64,000 bases of DNA from an uncultured Gammaproteobacteria bacterium (GTDB taxonomy: Bacteria; Pseudomonadota; Gammaproteobacteria; HyVt-429): assembly GCA_947259975.1 (NCBI GenBank), contig CAMYOD010000013.1, forward strand, positions 48,224 to 112,223, given 5' to 3'. Position 1 is the stretch's first letter; each line of letters begins with the position of its first letter. The notes under the pieces were generated by a model that had not been told where the DNA came from, searched no databases, and saw only the letters and a list, made by a program, of their open reading frames with translations. Position numbers and translations under genes: made by a program. Positions 28,721 through 36,623 of the stretch are shown piece after piece.

Positions 28721-29784
28721 TGCCGATACGTGTCCTGGTTGTAGACGATTCCGGATTCATACGGAAGCGATTGTGCGCGATCCTCAGCGCGGACCCGGAG
28801 ATCAATGTCATCGCGACGGCCGCGGATGGCGCCGAGGGCGTCGCCCTGGCCAGGGAATTGCGCCCTGATGTGGTGACCCTGGATATCGAGATGCCGAACA
28901 TGGACGGCATTACCGCGGCGCGCGAAATCACCGCGGCGCGGCCCACGCCCATTCTGATGTTGTCCTCGTTAACCCGTGAGGGTGCGCGTGCGACACTGGA
29001 TGCGCTCGACGCCGGTGCGGCGGACTTTTTCACAAAAAAGCTTAGCGATTTCGGCGGCCGCATAGCCGATGTCGAGCAGGCGCTGCGTGACCGGGTGCAT
29101 GCTTTGGCCGCAGGTGCTGCACGGCACAACACGGCGGTTCCCACTGCGGAACCGGCAGCCGCGACGATTGCCGCGGATCGTTACCGAGCCGTCGTCTTGG
29201 GCACATCAACCGGCGGACCCGTCGCGCTGACGAAGATCCTTACCGCACTGCCGCGGGAGTTTCCTGTGCCGATTTTACTGGTGCAACACATGCCGGCCAT
29301 GTTCACGACGACTTTCGCCAAACGCCTGAACGATCAATGTCAGATTAATGTACGTGAGGCGGCGGCGGGCGATGTGCTCGCCGCCGGCACCGCGCTGTTG
29401 GCGCCGGGCGGATTACAGACCTCAGTCGCGCGGCGTGATGACGTCTTGCGGATCGCGGTGCGTGACGCCACGCCGGAGGAGCATTACCAGCCCAGCGTGG
29501 ATCTGAGCTTCGCGTCCCTCAACGCCGCCTTACCCGGTCAGGTGCTCGCGATCGTCTTGACCGGCATGGGTGCGGACGGTTGTCAAGGTGCACGCCTGCT
29601 GCGTGACAGTGGCTCCACTGTGTGGGCGCAGGATCGGGAATCGAGCGTGGTATTCGGGATGCCACAGGCAGTAATCCAGGCCGGTATCGCGGAACGTGTT
29701 ATGCCGCTTGCGACGATCGGGTCGCGTCTCGCGCAAGGCTTCATTTCGGCAGGGCGACGTTCGGTCGCAGGCGGTGTGAATTGA
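28720..29784 (+). CDS. cheB: Chemoreceptor methylesterase/deamidase CheB
   Basis: 354 residues. The receiver domain (VVDDSGFIRKRL; TLDIEMPNMDG with the acceptor Asp near residue 55; linker with FFTKK) joins a methylesterase whose triad motifs are visible: Ser in LGTSTGGP, His in VQHMP and Asp in GMGADG. It demethylates receptors. No cheR partner is in the window. Confidence 0.97.
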   Translation: MPIRVLVVDDSGFIRKRLCAILSADPEINVIATAADGAEGVALARELRPDVVTLDIEMPNMDGITAAREITAARPTPILMLSSLTREGARATLDALDAGAADFFTKKLSDFGGRIADVEQALRDRVHALAAGAARHNTAVPTAEPAAATIAADRYRAVVLGTSTGGPVALTKILTALPREFPVPILLVQHMPAMFTTTFAKRLNDQCQINVREAAAGDVLAAGTALLAPGGLQTSVARRDDVLRIAVRDATPEEHYQPSVDLSFASLNAALPGQVLAIVLTGMGADGCQGARLLRDSGSTVWAQDRESSVVFGMPQAVIQAGIAERVMPLATIGSRLAQGFISAGRRSVAGGVN

Positions 29785-30581
29785 ATGTCTGGTCAGTGGC
29801 CAACCAGAAGGGCGGCGTCGGCAAGACCACGACCACCGTCACCCTCGGTGGAATCCTGGCGCAGCGCGGCCTGCGGACCCTGCTGGTCGATCTCGACCCG
29901 CACGGTTCACTGACCAGCTATTTCGGGCACGATCCGGACGCGTCGACACCCAGCGTCTATACGCTCTTCGATCAGGCGAAGACGGGTGCTGCGCCGGAGC
30001 CGGCCGCGGCGATCACCGCCACCGGATTCGAAAACCTGTCCTTTTTGCCCGCCTCCATGGCATTGGCGACCCTGGATCGCCAACTCGGCGCGCGCGGCGG
30101 TATGGGCCTGGTGTTGTCGCGCACGCTGCAACGACTGGGTGATCAGTTCGATTTCGCGTTGATTGATTGCCCGCCGGTGCTCGGCGTGTTGATGGTGAAT
30201 GCGCTTGCCGCCTGTCAGCGACTCGTGGTGCCGGTGCAGACGGAATTCCTCGCGCTCAAGGGACTCGAGCGCATGATCCGGACCCTGAATATGATCATGC
30301 GCGCGAAAAAGATTGAGTTGCCCACCACGATCGTGCCGACGATGTTTGATTCGGCCACCTGGTCGTGTATCGAGACCCTGCAGGTGCTGCGGCGACGTTA
30401 TAAACCGGACGTATGGAGATCCGAAGTACCGGTGGACAACCAGTTCCGTGAGGCCAGTCGCGCGGGTATTCCGCTTTCGATTGCAAATCCCGGTTCCGCG
30501 GGAGTGGCCGCCTATTTACGTCTACTCGACGAGATCCTGCTGCCTTCGATCGAACCCCAGGCCCGCTCGGTGCATGCGTAA
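29781..30581 (+). CDS. parC: ParA-family ATPase ParC, polar placement of chemotaxis arrays
   Basis: 266 residues from TTG 29781, overlapping cheB by 4 bp, with AGGCGGTG upstream. ParA/Soj ATPase: deviant Walker A QKGGVGKTTTTVTLG, then LLVDLDPHGSLTSYFG and FALIDCPPVLGVLMVNAL. ParA homologues at this position, between cheB and cheW, localise chemotaxis arrays to the pole in Vibrio (ParC) and occur in Pseudomonas. The chemotaxis role is inferred from position. In Pseudomonas, motC and motD separate cheB from this gene; here they are absent. Confidence 0.85.
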   Translation: MNVWSVANQKGGVGKTTTTVTLGGILAQRGLRTLLVDLDPHGSLTSYFGHDPDASTPSVYTLFDQAKTGAAPEPAAAITATGFENLSFLPASMALATLDRQLGARGGMGLVLSRTLQRLGDQFDFALIDCPPVLGVLMVNALAACQRLVVPVQTEFLALKGLERMIRTLNMIMRAKKIELPTTIVPTMFDSATWSCIETLQVLRRRYKPDVWRSEVPVDNQFREASRAGIPLSIANPGSAGVAAYLRLLDEILLPSIEPQARSVHA

Positions 30582-31216
30582 TGAATACGCGCGTTAAGCA
30601 GGCGGTCACGCCGCTGCTTGAGCAGCAACTCGCGTTGTCGACCTATCTCGACGCCCTGCTGACGGATGAAAAACAGGCGCCACATGACACTGCGGTGGCA
30701 CGGGTATCGACCGAGTCGTCTGCTGCGACACCCGCGTGGGCCGACGAACCCTTCCAGTGCCTGGTGTTCAAGCTCGCGGATATGCGTATTGCGGCACCGC
30801 TGTCCGAACTCAACGGTATTCTCGAGTGGGACGGTACCGCGGCTGCGGTGCCGGGCCGGCCCGCGTGGACGATCGGTATGCTGCGCAATCGCGATCAGAA
30901 TGTGCAGCTCGTGGATGCGGCCACGTTGATCCTGCCGCCCGGGCATCGTGCCGGCGGCGCGCAACCGGCACAACGGCATGTGGCGCTTATCGACGACCGC
31001 CGCTGGGGACTGGTGGTGGACGAAATCGCCGAGGTGACCGTCATCGATCCGGCGCAGGTCCGCTGGCGGACGCCGAACACCCGGCGCCGCTGGTTGGCCG
31101 GCACCGTGGTGGATCAGCTATGTGCCCTGCTCGATGTGGGGGAATTTGCCGGCCAGCTGGAACGGGGTTGGCGGGAGGGCGATTCCGGGGCACCGCAGCG
31201 GTGCCCGGCGGGATAA
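30581..31216 (+). CDS. parP: CheW-domain protein ParP-like, array localisation
   Basis: 211 residues. An N-terminal helix (RVKQAVTPLLEQQLALSTYLDALL) and a short linker precede a divergent CheW domain (QCLVFKLADMRIAAPLSELNGI; VQLVDAATLILPP; WGLVVDEIAEVTVI; RRRWLAGTVVDQLCALLDV). The start codon overlaps the stop of parC, as in ParC/ParP pairs. ParP couples ParC to CheA. The Pro-rich linker of Vibrio ParP is short here. Confidence 0.8.
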   Translation: MNTRVKQAVTPLLEQQLALSTYLDALLTDEKQAPHDTAVARVSTESSAATPAWADEPFQCLVFKLADMRIAAPLSELNGILEWDGTAAAVPGRPAWTIGMLRNRDQNVQLVDAATLILPPGHRAGGAQPAQRHVALIDDRRWGLVVDEIAEVTVIDPAQVRWRTPNTRRRWLAGTVVDQLCALLDVGEFAGQLERGWREGDSGAPQRCPAG

Positions 31217-31217
31217 A

Positions 31218-31233
31218 TGGCATGGTTCATGCA
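31218..31233 (+). promoter_or_regulatory. Candidate sigma-54 promoter before cheW
   Basis: TGGCATGGTTCATGCA has GG at 31219-31220, 10 bp, and GC at 31231-31232. It has the same TGGCATG-N4-ATGCA form as the site before the GGDEF gene. The predicted start near 31244 leaves a leader of about 107 nt to cheW. Confidence 0.6.
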
Positions 31234-31350
31234 GCTTTTCTTGGCGGGCGCCGCGTGTCTGGCATTTGACGCGGCCCCACCCCGATTCGCGGGCCACGGT
31301 TGTCCGGGGCCACGAATCGTAGACGGTTGGTTTGCGGAGAGGAACAGTCT

Positions 31351-31836
31351 ATGAGCCAGAGTGTACAAAAGGCCGAGGTCACCGAAGGTGCGATGTCGAA
31401 ATGGGTTACATTTCGCCTCGACCAGGAAACCTACGGAATCAACGTCCTGCAGGTCCAGGAGGTGGTGCGGGTACCGGAGATTGCGCCGGTGCCGGGAGCG
31501 CCGGACTTTGTCATGGGGATTATTAATCTGCGGGGCAACGTGGTGACGGTGATCGATACACGCAAGCGTTTCGACTTGCCATCGAAGGAAGTCGATGACT
31601 CAACCCGCATCGTAATTACCGAGGCGCAGAAACAGGTCGTCGGTATTCTGGTAGACAATGTTGCGGAGGTCGTGGAACTGCATGTATCAGATATCGAAGC
31701 GGCGCCCCATGTCGGGCATGACCGGAACGCGGAATTCATCGAAGGTGTGTTCAGTCGCGAGAATCAATTGCTGATACTCGTCGACGTAAATAAGCTTTTG
31801 TCCGACGACGAATGGATGGAGGTCGCCAACCTGTAA
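31351..31836 (+). CDS. cheW: Chemotaxis coupling protein CheW
   Basis: 161 residues from ATG 31351, with GGAGAGGA upstream. A full CheW fold: WVTFRLDQETYGINVLQVQEVVR, then FVMGIINLRGNVVTVIDTRKRF and VGILVDNVAEVVEL, ending in LLILVDVNKLL. It links receptors to CheA. An in-frame ATG at 31300 adds 17 unconserved residues. Confidence 0.97.
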   Translation: MSQSVQKAEVTEGAMSKWVTFRLDQETYGINVLQVQEVVRVPEIAPVPGAPDFVMGIINLRGNVVTVIDTRKRFDLPSKEVDDSTRIVITEAQKQVVGILVDNVAEVVELHVSDIEAAPHVGHDRNAEFIEGVFSRENQLLILVDVNKLLSDDEWMEVANL

Positions 31837-31854
31837 GGTGGCGGCGGCAAGCCG

Positions 31855-32025
31855 ATGGCCGAGATTGGCGAAATTACTCCTCTCCATCCCATTGTCCCGC
31901 CGCGGCCCACGGACAAATCGGAATCCGACCGGCGGGCACCGCAGGAACGGAAACGCAAGCGGCGGCAGCCCGAAGCCGGGGATGACGATGCTGATGACAC
32001 ATCCCACATCGATGAATATGCCTGA
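31855..32025 (+). CDS. Small conserved-looking protein of flagellar/chemotaxis clusters
   Basis: 56 residues: MAEIGEITPLHPIVPPRP, a strongly basic middle (RKRKRRQ), an acidic stretch (DDDADD) and the end HIDEYA. It lies between cheW and the DUF2802 gene, where related gammaproteobacteria carry an equally short, charged reading frame ending in a similar IDEY motif (from memory, not searched). No function is known. It starts 18 bp after cheW, in a different frame from a competing reading frame (31838-32044) that lacks such structure. Confidence 0.7.
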   Translation: MAEIGEITPLHPIVPPRPTDKSESDRRAPQERKRKRRQPEAGDDDADDTSHIDEYA

Positions 32026-32036
32026 GTATCCCCACT

Positions 32037-32483
32037 ATGTTTAGCGACTGGATCGTGATCGCGGCCATGGCCACCCTGGTCGGCGCCCTGCTCGGCCTGG
32101 TGGTACTGCTGGCGCTCGCATTTCGGCGCGCGGGCGGCGCGCGGCGGGCCGTTGCCGCACCACCGCCGGCGACCGCGATTGCGACGCCGGCCGCCGCCGG
32201 TGCCGCGGCGGTACCCGCCGCCGGCCTCAGGCGTCGACTCACGGACCTGGAACAGCAGTTGCGTCTGCTGGAGCAACGGCAGGATCAATCCGGATTGGGA
32301 CAACCGGCCGATGGCGCGTATAAAATGGCCATCAAGCTGGCGCGCCGCGGTGCCGCGGTGGACGATCTGGTGCTGACCTGCGGGCTGAGCCGGGGGGAGG
32401 CGGAACTGGTGTTCCGGCTGCACCGGCCGAAAGCTGAAGCGGCGGCCCCCCGGGCAACGTCAAAAAATTGGCGTGTGGGATAG
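32037..32483 (+). CDS. DUF2802 membrane-anchored coiled-coil protein
   Basis: 148 residues: an N-terminal membrane helix (IVIAAMATLVGALLGLVVLLALAF, about 6-29), an Ala/Pro linker, a coiled coil (LRRRLTDLEQQLRLLEQRQDQ) and a C-terminal domain (YKMAIKLARRGAAVDDLVLTCGLSRGEAELVFRLH) with a helix-turn-helix-like pattern. This is DUF2802, regularly found after cheW in polar-flagellate gammaproteobacteria. Function unknown. Confidence 0.85.
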   Translation: MFSDWIVIAAMATLVGALLGLVVLLALAFRRAGGARRAVAAPPPATAIATPAAAGAAAVPAAGLRRRLTDLEQQLRLLEQRQDQSGLGQPADGAYKMAIKLARRGAAVDDLVLTCGLSRGEAELVFRLHRPKAEAAAPRATSKNWRVG

Positions 32484-32533
32484 GTATGCGGCCGTTCAAT
32501 TGTCGGGTTAACGTGGTTCATAGTCCCGTCGCG

Positions 32534-32549
32534 TGGCATGAATTATGCA
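32534..32549 (+). promoter_or_regulatory. Candidate sigma-54 promoter before the GGDEF gene
   Basis: TGGCATGAATTATGCA has GG at 32535-32536 and GC at 32547-32548, with 10-bp spacing. The predicted start near 32560 is about 27 bp before the ATG. Confidence 0.6.
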
Positions 32550-32586
32550 CACTCTTGCTTAGACGTGCCCGCAACGGAGTCTACTT

Positions 32587-33549
32587 ATGGTGATGGCGTT
32601 GGATCCAAAAACAATCGACCCTCAAGCCGGTTCCTTCAATCCGCAGAATGCGGGTGGTCTGCCGTCGGCGGGGGATGCTGCCACAGGGACAAACAAACAC
32701 CTGGCGCGCGCCTTGCAGATCGCCACGGTGATGCAGACGACCCTGGATGTGGAGGAGGTCGTACAGCTGTTTTCCCGCGAAATGGCGATCACCATTCCCC
32801 ACACCAGCGTTGCCTTCGATAACACTGAGCGCGATGTCCATATCACCGTTGGTACACCCGGCGAGTATCGCTACACCTATAAACTGGTGGTGCACGAGAG
32901 CGACGTCGGCGAGATCGCCTTCACACGCGAAACGGAACTCGCTGCCAATCAGACGATTGAGCTGGAATATCTTCTCTGTGCCGTCATTTATCCATTACTG
33001 AACGCCCTCAAGTACAAGGCCGCACAGGAATCATCTGTCACCGACCCTCTCACTGGTCTTTTCAACCGCACCGGTATGGAAACGTCCATGCATAGAGAGC
33101 TCAAGCTGGCGCAACGACACCGTACGCCACTTTCGCTGCTGGTCATCGATATCGACGATTTCAAGGCCGTGAACGATCAATACGGCCATGCGACGGGTGA
33201 TAGTGTACTTAAGTGCGTCGCGGAAAACGTGACGGGGTGTGTGCGTGATACTGACGTCGTCTCGCGCTTTGGCGGCGAAGAATTTACGGTTTTACTCAGC
33301 AATACGGATGCACCGGGTGCGATCCTGCTGGCGGATCGTATTCGGCAACGCGTCGCCGAGGCGCCATGCAGCGATGACAGCAATACCCTGGGTGTCACCA
33401 TCAGCATCGGGGTTACCAGTCTGCGCAAAGGTGATACCGAAAGCAGCTTTTTTGAACGTGCCGATGCCGCGCTTTATCAAGCCAAGCATGAAGGCAAGAA
33501 TCGTGCGTGTCAGGCGCCGCTCGATGACACGGAGTTCGACAGCGACTGA
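32587..33549 (+). CDS. Diguanylate cyclase (GGDEF) with N-terminal sensor-like domain
   Basis: 320 residues. Residues 1-150 form a soluble domain of GAF-like appearance (ARALQIATVMQTTLDVEEVVQLFSREM). The GGDEF domain follows (DPLTGLFNRTG; IDIDDFKAVNDQYGHATGD), with the active-site motif GGEEF near residue 229. The inhibitory I-site RDTD lies five residues before it, so the enzyme should be active and product-inhibited. It makes c-di-GMP, a ligand of FleQ in characterised systems. It is the last + strand gene of the flagellar block and has its own sigma-54-like site. Confidence 0.93.
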   Translation: MVMALDPKTIDPQAGSFNPQNAGGLPSAGDAATGTNKHLARALQIATVMQTTLDVEEVVQLFSREMAITIPHTSVAFDNTERDVHITVGTPGEYRYTYKLVVHESDVGEIAFTRETELAANQTIELEYLLCAVIYPLLNALKYKAAQESSVTDPLTGLFNRTGMETSMHRELKLAQRHRTPLSLLVIDIDDFKAVNDQYGHATGDSVLKCVAENVTGCVRDTDVVSRFGGEEFTVLLSNTDAPGAILLADRIRQRVAEAPCSDDSNTLGVTISIGVTSLRKGDTESSFFERADAALYQAKHEGKNRACQAPLDDTEFDSD

Positions 33550-33565
33550 TCTTGTCGTGCCGATA

Positions 33566-33859
33566 TCAGCCGTCAGTTGACACCGGCAAGTCTTTACCGG
33601 TCATGCGGTAAGCAAACGCGATTACCTCGGCAACCGCCACATACAGGTTTTGCGGTATCTCGTCCCCGAGCTCCAGGTGCGCCAGCAGCGTCACCAGGTC
33701 GGCGTCCTCATACAACGGTATCCCATGCTCCTGTGCCAGCTCGAGTATTTTTTCCGCCAGCAATAACTGCCCTTTCGCCGTCACGCGCGGTGCGCCCTGG
33801 CCATCGTAATGCAGCGCTACGGCGGTACGCGCCGGTTTGGACGATTTCTTATTTTTCAT
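33566..33859 (-). CDS. EscU/YscU/FlhB C-terminal-like protein
   Basis: 97 residues with no membrane helices. It corresponds to the part of FlhB after the cleavage motif: TAVALHYDGQGAPRVTAKGQ aligns with YAIALRYDPDADYAPVVLAKG of FlhB, followed by ELAQEHGIPLYEDADLVTLLAHLELGDEIPQNLYVAVAEVIAFAYR. The NPTH motif is absent because the protein begins just past it. Such FlhB-C paralogues (FhlB/FlhX type) can partly replace the FlhB C-terminal domain. Its start overlaps the end of the FliK-like gene by 4 bp. Confidence 0.9.
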   Translation of the reverse strand: MKNKKSSKPARTAVALHYDGQGAPRVTAKGQLLLAEKILELAQEHGIPLYEDADLVTLLAHLELGDEIPQNLYVAVAEVIAFAYRMTGKDLPVSTDG

Positions 33860-35046
33860 ACCGTCGTATCCAGGAGGCGATACGCCGCCTCGTCCGGCGG
33901 TGCTGTCGGCGGCACCCCATGCCGGCAGCAGACCTGGCCCACCCCGAGACCCGCGCCGGCCATGCCGCTACGCAGCGATTCCAGGTGGTTGTTGAAAAGT
34001 TGCGCCGTGTCGGCCTGCTCCGCCCACAGGTTGACCGATGCCTGGGTTCCGCTGATGGAGACCAGTGCACGCACTGGCCCCAGTTGTTCCAGATCAAACG
34101 CCAGGGATACCGACCAGGTCTCCATGCCGGTAGACGTGTCGCCGCGGCCGTCACGGGCGATGCGAAAATCGAAAACATTGGTTTGGTTCTGATGGCGCAC
34201 CGGCACTTCCGCCGTCCAAACCGCGGAGTGCGTTGCTTCGTTGGGTAGCGAGGCCAGCTGGCTGGTTTGAATGCGCGCGATGCCGGCGTCGACCTGTTGC
34301 AGGAGTTCGGCGGCGACAGGTCGTGCACCCGCTGCCTGCGCGAGCGTGGCGGGTACGTTGGCTTGCGGATGTGGCGGTTGGCCGCGTAATGGCGGTGGTG
34401 TTGCGGCGCGCAGGTCTGGCGCCGGCGAACCGGTCACTGACGGGGCGCCACTTGCCGTCAATCGATTAAACAAACGTAAAAGCCCCGCCTTGAAATCCGA
34501 GCCCAGGTCGCTGCGTTGCCCGGTGTTGAGTTGCCGCGCGAGCTTCGCTTCCAGGAATAATCCCGAGTCCACGAGGGCACGCCGCAGGCCTTGCGGGGTG
34601 GATACGGATTTGCTGCTGGGCAGGGCCTCAAAGACCTGCCGTCCAAGTGTCAGCGTTTCCGGATTGAGCGGCACGCTACGCGCGTTGGTCTGGCCGGCGA
34701 GATGGCTCAGATTCGACAGCAGGGGCGGCAAAGGATGTTGCCTCGGCAACAGCGATCGTAACGCCTGGCTCTGCGGATCCGGCGGCGTGGTGGTGGCGGC
34801 GACCTGCAGTACCGGGAGTCGGCCGGGCTGGGTCACGCGCAGTTGCAGTTGGGTCCCGGCCGCAAGTTTCAGATCGGTACGCGCCTCGACGACCGTGGCG
34901 CCGATGCGGAGTTTTACGCTGTTACTTGCCCCCACCTGGACGACGGTCGCATCAAGGACCTGTCCGGCGCGCCAGGCGGCCTGGACCGGTTGCGATACGT
35001 TTACGGCGACGCCGGGCGTGCCGCTTATGGGTCCTGTGATCACCAT
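33856..35046 (-). CDS. FliK-like hook-length control domain protein
   Basis: 396 residues. The N-terminal part is a beta-rich domain (VLDATVVQVGASNSVKLRIGATVVEARTDLKLAAG), the middle is Pro/Gln/Ala rich, and the C-terminal 100 residues resemble the FliK C-terminal domain (WSVSLAFDLEQLGPVRALVSISG; AQLFNNHLESLRSGMAGAGL). Paired with the FlhB-C-like gene by a 4-bp overlap, it forms a second, miniature FliK/FlhB pair convergent to the flagellar cluster. Role unknown. Confidence 0.8.
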   Translation of the reverse strand: MVITGPISGTPGVAVNVSQPVQAAWRAGQVLDATVVQVGASNSVKLRIGATVVEARTDLKLAAGTQLQLRVTQPGRLPVLQVAATTTPPDPQSQALRSLLPRQHPLPPLLSNLSHLAGQTNARSVPLNPETLTLGRQVFEALPSSKSVSTPQGLRRALVDSGLFLEAKLARQLNTGQRSDLGSDFKAGLLRLFNRLTASGAPSVTGSPAPDLRAATPPPLRGQPPHPQANVPATLAQAAGARPVAAELLQQVDAGIARIQTSQLASLPNEATHSAVWTAEVPVRHQNQTNVFDFRIARDGRGDTSTGMETWSVSLAFDLEQLGPVRALVSISGTQASVNLWAEQADTAQLFNNHLESLRSGMAGAGLGVGQVCCRHGVPPTAPPDEAAYRLLDTTV

Positions 35047-35177
35047 CTGCAGACCATGAACCGGGGTGAGTGGGCGTCGCGCTTGCCGCGCACACCCTTG
35101 TCAAAAGTATAGATTTACGCCGGCCTTGCGAAGGTTATCGGCCGGCGGCGGGGTTTATCAAGCCAGGGCGCAGGCCC

Positions 35178-36221
35178 TCAGGACCCTTCGTCCGTATCAC
35201 CGCGACCGCCGGTGGCATTGCCATCAGTGGCATTGCCGTCGCCGGTGGCATTGCCATCAGTGGCGTTGCCGTCGCCGGCGCCGGTCGCATTCCCATCGAC
35301 CAGCTCAGAGACATCGGCGACGACGAAGCGTAGCTGATCCGTATCCACATTCGCGCCGTCGCTGACGACCAGCAGCGCGGTATAGTTGCCGGGCGCCAGG
35401 TCATCCAGCGGCACCAGCATGCCGGGGCGCGGTTCGGTCTCGCCATCGATAAACCAGTTGTGTTCCAGGAGCGCGTCGGCGGCGGAAAAGGACAGGGTCC
35501 CGTCAAGCTGTAATCCCTCGACACTGTCGACCGACAAGCCGGCGATAGCGCGCGGGCGGCCCGGGAACAATGGGACTTCACCCTGTCCAAACATCTGTAC
35601 CTCGTCGATCAATGTGAAAAACCCTTCGCGAAACGAGTTGGTGTGTTGGCGAAACTCGATAACGATCTCCTGGCCGGCGAAGGGGCGTGTGTCGACGAAA
35701 TGAGAACTGAAAGGCGCATGCCGGGGCTCGCTGGGACAACCGATGTGCGGCTTAATTTTATGCGTTTGCAGATTCTGGCTGAGCAGAATCTCGCCTGCGA
35801 CATCCAGAATCCTCACTTCTAAGATCACGGGGCGGAACGCGAGTCGGACCGCATTACTTTCGCTCAATCCGGAGAAAGCGATACCGTCACCGGCGAGAAA
35901 GGAGTCGGAAGTAATGACGCCAACCGAGCGGATTGCACCAAACTCATTCGAGCGGATCAGGGCGGCGAAATTGCCCGCAAACTCGATCGCAGTGGTGTCG
36001 AAACCCGAATAACAGGAGCCTCCGAAGACGACCGTTGCGATGCCACCGTTTTCGCTGTTGTCGGTCCAGCCACGCAGATCACCGGATTCGAAATCCCCGT
36101 TGAATAGCAACCCGGCTGCGTGCGCCGAATCAAAACTTGCAGGCGACCCGGCAAGCATTAACAAGGCGAGGACGAATGTCCCGATCTGACGGCGGCAATT
36201 CATGCGGATCATCCGTTGCAT
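35178..36221 (-). CDS. Secreted protein with lectin-like and PKD-like parts and Asn-Ala-Thr tail
   Basis: 347 residues, no family recognised with certainty. A signal peptide (TFVLALLMLAGSPASFDSAHA) is followed by a jelly-roll-like region opening LLFNGDFESGDLRGWTDNS, as in proteins with carbohydrate-binding or PEP-CTERM-type ectodomains. A PKD-like segment follows (LSFSAADALLEHNWFIDG; LDDLAPGNYTALLVVSDG). The last 40 residues are GNAT/DGNAT repeats ending in an acidic tail. No membrane anchor or sorting signal is visible, so it is probably periplasmic or released. A start at the third Met (36203) would also leave a signal peptide. It stands alone beside a palindromic repeat. Confidence 0.7.
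   Translation of the reverse strand: MQRMIRMNCRRQIGTFVLALLMLAGSPASFDSAHAAGLLFNGDFESGDLRGWTDNSENGGIATVVFGGSCYSGFDTTAIEFAGNFAALIRSNEFGAIRSVGVITSDSFLAGDGIAFSGLSESNAVRLAFRPVILEVRILDVAGEILLSQNLQTHKIKPHIGCPSEPRHAPFSSHFVDTRPFAGQEIVIEFRQHTNSFREGFFTLIDEVQMFGQGEVPLFPGRPRAIAGLSVDSVEGLQLDGTLSFSAADALLEHNWFIDGETEPRPGMLVPLDDLAPGNYTALLVVSDGANVDTDQLRFVVADVSELVDGNATGAGDGNATDGNATGDGNATDGNATGGRGDTDEGS
35194..35292 (-). repeat. Tandem repeat encoding (G)DGNAT units
   Basis: Near-identical blocks of GGCAATGCCACTGAT/GGCAATGCCACCGGC on the - strand encode five Asn-Ala-Thr triplets near the C-terminus of the secreted protein. The unit is 15-18 bp, in frame, and likely variable between strains. Confidence 0.8.
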
Positions 36222-36366
36222 GGTGTCTTCTCCAGCGAGCGTCGCAGCGGCGCACGATACGACACCGCGTGACTACTTTGAGTGTAGTTGAGGTTAGTGT
36301 AGCGCGCTTGTTTTGGCGCTGGCAAACCGCGGCGCGGGTGCGTGGTGGCTCGATTGGTCCACACTT

Positions 36367-36570
36367 CTCGCGTCGGCTGGAGGCCCGCCGCGCTAAATCT
36401 CGCGGTACCTCCCTGTACCGCTCGAATCGCGGCCTTTCGCTTAAAAATGGGGTCGGAGTGAATTTTCCATTCGCGGCGCACAACAAATATCCAGATTTTC
36501 TGGAAAACTTCACTCCGACCCCATTTTTGCAAGGCCGGACGACGCTTGGCGGACCTCCAGCCAACGCGAG
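36367..36570. repeat. Complex palindromic element, copy 1 (interrupted)
   Basis: Outer arms 36367-36389 and 36548-36570 pair at 21 of 23 positions (CTCGCGTCGGCTGGAGG against CCTCCAGCCAACGCGAG). Inside lies a hairpin GCGGTAC-CTCCCT-GTACCGC (36402-36421), then GCGGCCTT and AAGGCCG, which close around a nested inverted repeat. It is homologous to copy 2 at 40454-40640. The whole intergenic stretch 36222-36623 holds no gene. Confidence 0.85.
36443..36528. repeat. REP-like inverted repeat nested in palindrome copy 1
   Basis: AAAAATGGGGTCGGAGTGAA followed by TTTTCC (36443-36468) and its complement at 36502-36528 pair at all positions but one inserted base, around a loop of about 33 bp. The motif GGGGTCGGAGTGAA resembles REP-type palindromes often associated with REP-associated tyrosine transposases (recollection, not a search). 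No transposase is in the window. Confidence 0.75.
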
Positions 36571-36623
36571 GGCCAAACCAGGCAAATACCCACGGGCCGT
36601 CGTATCAGCATGCCCGGTGCGGG

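Noticed and set aside
31838-32044. A 68-codon + strand frame overlapping the 56-codon gene after cheW
   Set aside because: It lacks the charged, ordered composition of the alternative frame and overlaps the start of the DUF2802 gene.
36222-36623. Short open frames within the palindrome copy 1 region
   Set aside because: They are made of inverted-repeat sequence and encode mirrored low-complexity peptides on both strands.
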